Source of the DNA: Thelonectria olida
Taxonomy: Eukaryota; Ascomycota; Sordariomycetes; Hypocreales; Nectriaceae
NCBI GenBank assembly: GCA_020736575.1
Contig: JAGPYM010000005.1
Location: 1,612,001 to 1,676,000, forward strand
Reading direction: 5' to 3'
Length of the DNA stretch: 64,000 nucleotides
Shown here: positions 31,840 through 41,207 of the stretch, in pieces
Layout of the letters: every line of letters starts with the position of its first letter
Numbering within the stretch: position 1 is the stretch's first letter
The notes under the pieces: generated by a model
Database searches by the model: none
What the model saw: only the letters and a program-made list of their open reading frames with translations
What the model was told of the DNA's origin: nothing
Position numbers and translations under genes: made by a program

Positions 31840-33814
31840 ATGGTGTTGCCTCCAATCAAGGGCAAGATGCTCCTCCGAAAGGACAGGCACTTTCCAATCC
31901 AATCACAATGCGACATCTGCGGCTACGACATGGAGACTGGCGAGCGCGCCCTTGGACGTAAGTGGCTTCCCTTCCTGGCTGCACGTATCGCAGCTACTCG
32001 TGTTTGGGTATCGTGTCGAGTTCTAACTTCAATGTCCTTTGTTTACAGTCATTGGCCACGGTGACGTCCGTCCTGTCAAACTAGACCCTGTTGTGCGGTT
32101 CCGTTTCCCAGCTTATGCGCACGTAATGGCACTTTTCCCTGCGCACCAAGTCTGTCGTGACACCAAATGTCCAAGTCGCCATCTGCGGCTGACCGAGACG
32201 GCTACAGCACATGTTTCGTGCTACAACTTCATGGCCAAATGCTGTCGCGATGCAGGGAGTTCGCACCTGTCCGGGGCAGCCATTGCTTGGAGACAGCCAT
32301 GGCATGCCGGCAGTGCCTTCAGTCTGCGCCCGAGGACGAGCACGAGGAAGGGCATGAGCCTCGCCGCAAAGGTTTACGACATGCCGATGCTGGCGGACCT
32401 TCCCCTCGAGATATTAGAGATGATTAGAAGCCACTGCGAAAAGCACGTCATCTGGCGCTTTGGTTCGGTTGCTGAACTGGTCGATAGTCTGGACGGCGCT
32501 GAATCGCTGGCCCCCGTTTCGTTGCCACTCCGCAAGATCAGCGCCTGGGAGCGCGGATCTTCTCCGATAATGTCACGAGATGCTCTGGAACCGATAATGC
32601 GCCCGATTATCCGTTTGACTGTCGATTACCGAGGGCTTCAGAGGATTGAAAGACTGGCTGAACTGCCGACGTCCGACTCGTCTCCATCTAAGATTAGCGC
32701 ATATGCCTTTGAGGTCGACAGCAAGGAAGTCGATGATTCTACCAAGGTCCATTTCCAGGTTTGTCGCAGATAATCATGTACTTTGGATGCATGACTGACG
32801 TTGACTAGAACGGGCTTGGTCGTCTTGAGCGCCCAGAGAACCAGAGCAACCTCCCGGTATGGGACATACCTTGGGCTCCCCTCAGCCTCATTGGCAAGCA
32901 GTTTCCCGAGTCTTTCCGATTAACTACAATCAACCTGCAAAAATGCACGGGAATGACCTTTTTCCTGTGGAACGACGGGGTGTATGGTATTCACGCTCAT
33001 ACCGCAGCCAGTCCAGACGCCCGTCCAACAGCTCGGGCAATGGCTCGACGCATGGAGCGAGACGACTTCCAGAGTCTGCTTTGGGTCTATGTGCCGTTCG
33101 CTCCGCCTGACCGAGTCACAGCCTTTGGCATCCGGGCGAGATATCGACCTCAGCATGACCGCCCGTTAAACGGGTGTTGCTTCCTGGTACGAGTCCTGAG
33201 AGAAGAAAAAGGTGAAACGAAATGGCTGACCAAGATAGATTCAATTTGCTCTGGGTGGCGATGTCAGCATTGGGCCATATTTCTCTTCCGAGGTATTGGA
33301 TTACACGAGGACCGTCAATTCGAGGTCCGTTCTTGTTCACAATGTCCCCGAGTTCAACGAACCCATCTCATTCCTCACCCTCGAATCGGACGGTGAAGCA
33401 GGCGTGAAGATCTCCCGTCCCCCGGTCACAGCCGGAGAACCATTGCTATCTTCCTCGGCATCGTTGGCCAATACAGCCGCTCTCCGTGTTTTCGAGGACC
33501 ATGCCTTAGGCTTCTGCAGGGGAATCATTGTCGAATACACAAACGGCGCTCAACGAGCCCTTGGCGAGTGTCGTCTTGGCGAGCATCGCATTCGCGTCTA
33601 CAAAAAGCCGACTCACATTTGCATGACGAGGAGAATCACAAGGGCCATATCGTGTAAGGATGTTAGGGTCAAGGCAGTGGCTGACCCCGAGCACCGGCAC
33701 GAGCGAGGCGAGGCGATGAGATGTTATCCGATGAGTGGGAAGTTGGAGTTTTTGTTTGATAGGGTCCACACGCATATTGACCATGCGCCGCACGATTTTC
33801 CTCCGGATTTCTAG
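31840..33814 (+). CDS. F-box-like protein with N-terminal Cys motif (593 aa)
   Basis: Exons are 31840-31957, 32049-32758, 32809-33186 and 33239-33814; all junctions keep frame and the introns have CTGAC or GACTAG-type ends. The N-terminus has a possible zinc-binding pair (CDICGYDMETGE and later HQVCRDTKCPSRH). Near residue 155, LADLPLEILEMIRSHCE is a typical F-box-like start. The rest is β-rich and resembles the C-terminal region of fungal F-box-type proteins of unknown target, with FALGGDVSIGPYF after the last junction. F-box proteins link substrates to SCF ubiquitin ligases, but the substrate here cannot be inferred. Confidence 0.75.
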
Positions 33815-34360
33815 TGCTGCGGATGACATTAGAAGGGATCTACCTGGGTTCTGGAAAAGGTAATGATGGGCGATACTGAACTGCTGCCTTGGAGAGGCTA
33901 TGCCGCTGTGGGAATGAGGCAGTGCATGGCATGGATCATATCGAAGATCTCGTACGCTAGAATCCTTCCAGAACGATCATGCTGTCAGCCCAATCGTCAG
34001 ACTCTCGTGCTGCGGCCTACCATATGACGTTTCATCGCGATACCGTGGTCTGAGTCCTATGGCATTGCTTATCGTCATTTGCCAGTCCTAGATAGGTAGG
34101 ACAAGATGGGAAAATATAAAAAGACGAGGCATTCTGCATATCTCGAGACAATCCAGCTCATCCTTCATTCTATCAATATACTTCTTCCCCTTCATATTTG
34201 GCTTACACTCTCATACTACAATTACAACAGCCAAGAACCCCATCTCACCATCTGTACCAAACAATCCTTAACCGCTTAGTTTAGCGAGTTTACCACGCAT
34301 ACACACAAAAGGATCAGCTTTACCTTATAGCAAGCCTGCTACCTACTTCACCAAGTCACC
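33815..34360. promoter_or_regulatory. Promoter and leader region of the Gly/His-rich protein gene
   Basis: This 546-bp gap carries a TATA-like element and a long C/A-rich leader before the ATG at 34361. No other gene is seen. Confidence 0.5.
34115..34122 (+). promoter_or_regulatory. TATA-box-like element
   Basis: TATAAAAA lies 239 bp upstream of the start codon of the small Gly/His-rich protein. It is followed by a pyrimidine-rich leader (tcatccttcattc), a common fungal core-promoter arrangement. Confidence 0.45.
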
Positions 34361-34609
34361 ATGTGTTTCGGAAGTAGAAGCCGCTCAACCGGCTACGAGC
34401 CCGGTCCTCGCCCAGTCATGGCGCAACCTGGATATCAAACCTTCGGATGGCAAGACGATAGGCGTCGTCGTCGTCGCCACGGACATGGAGCATTCTTCGT
34501 CGGAGATGGTGGTTATAGTGGAGGACACCATGGTGGAGGACATCATGGTGGAGGACATCATGGTGGTGGTGATGGCGGCGGCGGCGGTGGTGGTGGAGGT
34601 GGATGTTAA
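34361..34609 (+). CDS. Small Gly/His-rich protein (82 aa)
   Basis: This is a single-exon open frame starting MCFGSRSRSTGYEPG. A basic centre (RRRRRRHGHG) is followed by a tandem GGHHGGGHHGGGHHGGG repeat and a run of Gly ending in Cys. The repeat is encoded by a perfect-looking 15-bp unit (ggtggaggacatcat). There is no signal peptide or membrane segment. The TATA-like box and the long leader upstream support real transcription. His/Gly repeats could bind metal ions, which is inference only. Short size and simple composition make it possible that this is not translated. Confidence 0.55.
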   Translation: MCFGSRSRSTGYEPGPRPVMAQPGYQTFGWQDDRRRRRRHGHGAFFVGDGGYSGGHHGGGHHGGGHHGGGDGGGGGGGGGGC

Positions 34610-35514
34610 GTGTAGACGGATGACTACAATGTTGTACGATGGATTTACTATGACTGTATGAGAACGGTACGAAGAATATCAGACGTGTATACTTACCTAA
34701 ATTAGGTACAGAAGGATTCTTGGTTGCAGAAAGGGTCATGTTTGGGATACCTAGGGGACAGCACATGTAGTTTTATTATAAGCATTCGCATCAAGTCAGA
34801 TTTCAAGACCACAAGCAACTTCTGCTCTTCTCGTATCGCGATCTCCTTGGCTGTTTGTTTTCTGAGTTTTCATTGGCGTATATGTCTCTCTCGTAAAGGC
34901 TGGGCGAACGGCGATTTTGCGAAATCGAGGAGCGCGCTCATCACAAACGCCATCCGGCGCGGGCAGGATCTGCTCAGCTTGCTCCTGCACTTAGGCACAT
35001 CCATAATGGATTTTTAGATTATGCGATAAATACTACAATGATTCACAGCTTTCGTGACTAGCTGCTTCTTCTCTTTTTTTCTCTCAGCTTCTCTCAACCT
35101 CCTCTCTCATCTCCTCTCTCCTCCTTCATCTCCTCCCTCATCTCCTTTCTCATCTCAACACCATTTAACATATCTACAAGCGAGTCTTCTTGCGTCGAGG
35201 TATCTTCACACATATTCTCCTTCATCTTCGTTCTACCTGTTCTTGCCTTCTGCAGTTGCACGCCTCCTTTTTACTTCATCTTCACTTCAACATTCTTCCA
35301 TCTAGTTAGCATCAAGTCTTCGGCGCTTTTCTATCCTTCCCTTCTCGCTCTTTTCTGTCCTTTCTTCCGGACATCCAGTCTCTCTGGTCCATCACCATCT
35401 TCCGGGTCACGGTTCATTGCAGCACACCGTCATCAACTCATGGATGTCGCCTAGGTGAACGCGCATTCCCCCAAAATATCGTTTCCGACTAACGAACCCC
35501 TTCAGGTTTCCACG
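34610..35514. promoter_or_regulatory. Promoter and leader of the SNF2-RING gene
   Basis: This 0.9-kb gap includes a CT-rich minisatellite-like tract (about 35075-35160, repeats of ctcctctcatct) and a probable leader intron with a tiny upstream reading frame near 35440-35505. Confidence 0.5.
35440..35505 (+). promoter_or_regulatory. Candidate uORF (4 codons) and leader intron
   Basis: ATG GAT GTC GCC TAG lies at 35440-35454. It is followed directly by a candidate intron at 35455-35505 (gtgaac..gactaac..cttcag, 51 nt), which ends nine bases before the main ATG at 35515. The branch and acceptor signals are good and the donor is weak. Confidence 0.45.
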
Positions 35515-38500
35515 ATGACTGCCAATATGCCCGAAGGCGAGGAGCCCACCCAGGAGCGTATGTCGACTGAGGATCAGACCTCTGCCGATGAGCAGTCTCC
35601 TTCCTCCACTCACCCATCCAATCCGCTCAACTGCCCAGAGTCTGAAGAAAGCGAAAGCAACAACGACAGCGACAGCGATACCTGTAGCAGAGATTCTAAA
35701 TCAGATTCGACCGACACAGAAGGAAACCATTCTGCCTCGCCGCATCAGGGCCAGGAATCGCGTGAGATACTCATGGCCCAGAACAACCCAGAATTGCCTC
35801 AATCTGCTTCGGACTCGAATGAATTGAATGGAAATTCTTCCCAGATGTCACTTGTCCAACTGCAGCAGTTGGCGCAGGCAAATGGCTACCTACTTACTCC
35901 GATGTCCAATCCAGATTCACAGGCAAGCATGCCAAGCGAGGCCGGGGACGTGAAGGTCAAACAAGAACCCATGTCTGAGTCGGTGGTTTTGCAACCAGAG
36001 GTGAAGCAAGAGACTCGAGAGAGTGATCTCGCGTTGGGTTCTGTTCAAAACGTTGAGAAGGGCTGCTTGCCGGATGGATTTTCCTCTGATGATTCTTCTG
36101 ACGACGACTCTTCTGAAGACCACGACAAACACGATCCCGACTGGTCAGAGTCGGCTCCTCAGAAGAAAAATACAAAGAACAAGTCTGCTGAGAAGAAGCT
36201 TCGAATGGCACCAGCCAAGAATGCGCGTGAGTACGTCGCACGACTCCATCAGAAGGAAGATGCAGAGGAGGAGAGAAAGCGGAAGCGAAAGGAAGAGCAG
36301 GACAAGCCCCAAAAGTCCCAGAAGACTTCCGCAAAGTCTCAAGCTAAACAACGATCAGACGAGCCAGAAAAGACCGTCATCACTGAACTCCTCGGTGCCG
36401 ATGTTAAGAACAACGTCCCCAACACCAACCTCCCGACCATGCCCGAGATTCAGGCAAAGACTCACGCAGAGCAATATGAGCAGATCAAAAAGTCCATCCC
36501 TGCTGATTGCGATACCAGACACTCCCAAACACAACAAAAGGACTTGAAAGAAGCGGTCAAGATCTTTGGCTACAGGAAGGTCACGGCTGTGGATGGAAAG
36601 TGGTTGCTAAAGGGCATGAACAGCGGCCTTCTCCATTACCAGCAAGTGGCGTCTTCTTGGATGGTGAAGCGGGAGTTGGCGCGAACGGCACCATATGGAG
36701 GGTTGATAGCAGACGCGATGGGTCTTGGAAAGACTGTCGTAAGCCTCAACACCATCATCGGCAACCCCCCTACCAAAGAGGATATCAATGAGTTCAGCAA
36801 GACAACGTTGGTCGTCGTCCCGAATAGTGACACGGCCCACCAATGGAAAAACGAGATCCACAAGCACGTCAAGAAGCCAGGTAGCATATCTATCTATCAC
36901 AAGGCCGTGGGTTGGACTGCATGTGAATACCAAAAGAACCAGATCATGTAGGTCGCTCCTGATCCCATTCGAAGATGGAACTAACATCGATAGTATCGCC
37001 ACTTACTCTGATCTGGTTAGACAATACCCTAAGATGAGTGTGCTTCAAGAGCTGAAGGGGGAACACGAGGGCGACCTGCTCTCGATGGACAGAGAGAAAA
37101 TGAAGAAATGCGGCATCCTCTTCCATGTCAAATGGTACAGAGTCATCCTTGATGAGGCTCACTTCATAAAGAATCACACGAAAATTAGTGAGTCTTTCTT
37201 CAAACGCGGCCGACTTTCATGCTAATATCAACAGCTGCCCATGCCTGTTGGGATCTCACTGCCAAGTTTCGTTGGGCACTGAGTGGCACCCCTCTGTCCA
37301 ATTCTGCTAATGGTAATGTCCTAGGACAGGAATTATCGCATCCGCTGACCCCAGATCAGAATTCTACTCCTATCTCAGGTTCCTCGAATGCAACTTCACT
37401 GGAAGCCTCTCCAAATTCCAGAGCATCTACTGCTCACGGGTTCGTCACTACAAATTGAACCTTCCCACGTTTCCGCTGACACATGTTCCAACAACAGGGG
37501 GCTACGGTTGGTAACTTTGATGCGCTTATCAGTCTGATCATGCTCAGGCGGTGAGTCAAGTCCCGTCCATCGCTCGTTAACCTTGCTCACCCTTCCAAGC
37601 ACCCTCAAGGATGACTTCCTAGGACACCAAATCCTCCCACTCCCGGATTGCGAGACACATGACGTTTGGGTCTCTCTCTCCAAAGAAGAAAAAGTCATAT
37701 ATGGGTACGTCTATTGTTTGTGTTGTTGGAAGTCTCTAACTTAACTGGCAGCGTGGTCAATGAGCACTTTCGCTCGAAGACTGAAGAAGAGGTTTCTGAA
37801 CAAAGTGATGAATCCGAAAAACAGCACGGGACTCTTGTCCCCACGGTGCCATCGATTGACGAGACCGAGGAAGAAGACGAGTTGGACGAGACTCAAATCT
37901 CCTCCACCGGTCAATGGATTTGGTATTTGCGCCTACGCCAGGCAGTGTCCCATCCGTTCAATCTTGAGAATTGCTGCCGATCGGAGCTTGGCGTTGACAA
38001 CGTTCGGAAGCTTCGATCTTCTCTTCGCAAGCTGAATTCGGTGCCAGTCAGAGAGCAGATCACGAACACGGAGAAGTTTGGGGCCGAACTGACCAGATAC
38101 AGCACCGGTTTGCAGCAATTGGAGTCCATGTCTGCTACTCACTCGGCATTTGGTGGGAACTTCGACATTCAACGCCTGCTAACTTTGCTAGAGAACGAGA
38201 ACCTGTCCAAGGAGGTCAGTTGCGCAATCTGCAAAAATCAGAAGCCGCCTGTGAGGCCGACCAAACTACGCGATGTAAGTCCATGCTAAACTTGTTTTCG
38301 TCAGGAGAAGAACCAACCATTGACTGCCTGAGATAGTGCGAGCACTTTTACTGCGAGAGCTGCCTCATGAAACAGCTGATATTCAACAGCAAAGGTGGCA
38401 AGGTGAGTTCGCGGTGTTCATTCTGTATTGGCGAATTCAACCTTACCCATATCCTTGGATGTTTAAGTGCTTGCATCCGACATGCTCCAAACCCCTCGAC

Positions 38501-39368
38501 CAAGGCTCCTATCTACCAACCCTTGGGTGCATTGAACACGACGCAAGAACGAATCGTTGGAGGGAGCCTAGTCATGACAGCAATGGAGTGCATTTGCAAC
38601 ACAAACAGGGGCAACAGCTATCGTTTCTCGCATCCTCTCTCCATGAAACGAATGTCACCAGGACGGGCGTTCGCATGCCTCCAAGCTCAAAGTTGACTGC
38701 CGCCATGGCGGTAATCTTCACGTGGCTGGATGAAGCTCCAGACGACAAGATCATCGGTACGTTTTGCATATCTCAATAGATATCTGTTCTAACTATTGGA
38801 CTAGTCTTCACCGAGTTCGTCATGACAGGCAAAGTCCTGGGCCGCATGCTGGAACTGGCGAATGTTCCGTTTTTATTCTACTATGGAACCATGGGGGCTG
38901 CCAAGAAGAGCGAAGCGCTTGAGAGCTTCAAGGAGGACCCCAAAAAGAAGATTCTAGTAAGATATAGTAGGCCCCTCCCCAATGACGTTCCTGAAGCTGA
39001 CAAGCACGTAGCTTGCGTCTTTGCGATGTGGTGGTCAGTCGCTGAACTTGACCGTGGCCAACAGAGTCATCATCATCGACCCATGGTTCAATAAGACGCA
39101 AGAACAACAGGCTTTCGGTCGAGTCTATCGCATGGGCCAGAAGAAGAAGTCATATCTCGTGCGAATCCTGGCTGAAGGTGGAATCGACGAGCGCGTGACG
39201 ATGCTACAAAACACCAAATCAGAGATCATCGACCGAGCTCTGCAGGATGACGGGCATATCCCAGAGATGCCTAGCGATGAGCAAATGAAGATTCTCTTCT
39301 GTCCGAAAGAAGACCTGGCGAAGAACAAACGCCGCTTGGAGAAGATCCTCAAGGAAAAGAAGAAGTGA
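35515..39368 (+). CDS. SNF2-family ATPase with embedded RING finger (1,109 aa)
   Basis: Eleven exons are supported: 35515-36947, 36994-37187, 37235-37312, 37360-37439, 37498-37550, 37600-37704, 37752-38274, 38337-38402, 38468-38756, 38805-38956 and 39012-39368. The N-terminal ~300 residues are acidic, Ser-rich and disordered. The helicase has DAMGLGKTVV (motif I), LDEAHFIKN (motif II), LSGTPLSNS (motif III), LRCGGQSLNLT (motif V) and QQAFGRVYRMGQ (motif VI). Between the lobes lies a RING finger (CAICKNQ...CEHFYCESC...CLHPTC). This arrangement is that of the Rad5/Rad16/Uls1 group, which couples DNA translocation to ubiquitin ligation in DNA repair or SUMO-targeted degradation. I cannot assign a specific member; no HIRAN domain is seen, which argues against Rad5 proper. 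Confidence 0.88.
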
Positions 39369-40280
39369 AGGCACTTCCCTACAGTCAACGATCTCGGGTC
39401 AAATGGAGCGATGGGTGCTATTTGAGCGTCGCTTGGAACTTTGACGGTCCTTTTCTCATTATCAGAGAGACTCCAGGTTTGAGTTCATCTCGGATTTGTC
39501 TTTTGGAGGCTGCGGACCGAGGGCAGCGAGTATAGTTCAGGTTTGACAATGCATGGCCTGGGCGACATTTTGATTCTTCACCTATCACATAGGAACTGTG
39601 ATAGTAAGGGGCTCTTTCACACAGATAGCACGCTATTAGGCGTCAGATATTCTCTTCTAGCCATTTAGGAGCGGTTTTCATCAAAAGTTAACTTCAATTG
39701 AGTTTTTCTATCACACTCTACATGATCAATAGTGTTCATGAGCTGTTCGCCTTGATGTAGTGGCCTACCCTACAAGACTCCCGATGAAGTAGCAGGCAAG
39801 CTTCCTCGAGCACTTACGACCCCGATGCCTCTTTTAAAGAGAATAACATGGTGAGTATTGATGCGCAAGGCTAGAGATCCTGCATGTCTTCAACTCATGC
39901 CTAGTCACTTATTGTTTCATCCATCGAAAAGCTCATGTACCCCCGTTCCTTTCAAGAGCACTGTCTAAACCCATGGGATATACATCGCCCTCGTAAAGAC
40001 GATGAATTCTTTCAAGCGATTCACTTGAAACTTCTTTGTCACATCAACTTCTGTTGAGGGGCCGACGTGAGGAGCTGGACAGCCCGTGACTTGGTGCGCT
40101 GTTGGGTTGAGAACAAAGAACTTCGTTCTACGTTTCATCACGAGCTGTCCGTAGTAATTGAATAGATAGTGAACATGAACATCCTTTCTATAGCGTGTTA
40201 TATCTTCACCCGTCTCACGTCTTCAGCTCTCTTCCTTTCTACTTTGTCTTGATCAGCAGACTTGAAGAAAGGTCATCACA
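39369..40280. other. Intergenic region
   Basis: This 0.9-kb gap between two plus-strand genes is AT-rich. I see no gene. The last 80 bp are the CT-rich leader of the Cys-rich membrane protein gene. Confidence 0.6.
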
Positions 40281-41207
40281 ATGAGCGATCATAACAATAC
40301 CACAGCCGACTTGGGCCTTTCTTGTCCTCAGGGCGGCCACTTCTGGGTCTGCGCCAACAAAGAGACTCGCTTCATCGGCTGCTGTCTAACCAATCCTTGC
40401 GAAACCTACTCAGGCGTCTGTTTAACCGGCGACCTCAAACCAGCTGCGTTTGATGCCGGAGCCGTTGGCCAGATTCCCGACCAGGCGTGTGTGAGCGACA
40501 GCTTTCAAGTCAAGTGGTATGCTTGCAACGATACGAGCCCGCCGTTTTTGGGGTGTTGCGCTAAAGATGCGTGCTCGGCTGGGACGTGTGACGGACAGTC
40601 GCTCCGCGCAGCTCGTCTTAGTGGCGATGCTGAGCTGTTTCTGTCTCACGGGAACGTGTCTGTCGTGCTCCCGTCGGCGTCAGAACTATCCACGAAGACA
40701 ATCACGGCTTCTTCGACGAGTGTTGCGACTGGATCTGCTTCAGATCATAAGCAGAGAGCCTTGGGATTGTCACGAGACGGCAACATTGCCTTGATTGGCG
40801 CACTCATTGGAGCGTTGGGAGTTATCGGGCTGGCACTCGCTTGCTTCTGCACCTGGAGATGCACTGGCTTTTGCATCTGGAGATGCATAAAGAGACTCCG
40901 AGAGAAGAAGAGACCAGCAAGGGCTTCTCAGGGGCTAGAGGACGGCTTTTATTCTACGGATAATGAATCTGATACGACGAGCGAGCGCAGTACGGCAGTC
41001 CACTCCTCTCAGACGACAGAGGAGACGGCTGAGGAGATGCCTCGCCCAAGTAATTCCGTGCCCAACGACACTGACCTAGGACCTGCGATACAGCTGACTG
41101 AACAGGCAAGCACTGGAAGACGTGTCAAGAGGCAAAGAGACCTGGGGCCCGTTTCTTCCTTCACGGGACCTTTTGAAGATGAGTGGGGATATCCCGAGCG
41201 AGAATGA
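40281..41207 (+). CDS. Cys-rich single-pass membrane protein (308 aa)
   Basis: This is a single-exon gene. The N-terminal half carries two related Cys modules: HFWVCANKETRFIGCC..PCETYSGVC and KWYACNDTSPPFLGCC..ACSAGTC. A Ser/Thr-rich linker follows, then one strongly hydrophobic segment at about residues 169-192 (GNIALIGALIGALGVIG), a Cys/Trp/Arg-rich juxtamembrane stretch (CTWRCTGFCIWRCIKR), and a polar Ser/Thr-rich tail. There is no cleavable signal peptide, so the TM may act as a reverse signal anchor with the Cys modules outside. This layout is common among uncharacterised fungal surface proteins. Function unknown. Confidence 0.78.
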   Translation: MSDHNNTTADLGLSCPQGGHFWVCANKETRFIGCCLTNPCETYSGVCLTGDLKPAAFDAGAVGQIPDQACVSDSFQVKWYACNDTSPPFLGCCAKDACSAGTCDGQSLRAARLSGDAELFLSHGNVSVVLPSASELSTKTITASSTSVATGSASDHKQRALGLSRDGNIALIGALIGALGVIGLALACFCTWRCTGFCIWRCIKRLREKKRPARASQGLEDGFYSTDNESDTTSERSTAVHSSQTTEETAEEMPRPSNSVPNDTDLGPAIQLTEQASTGRRVKRQRDLGPVSSFTGPFEDEWGYPERE

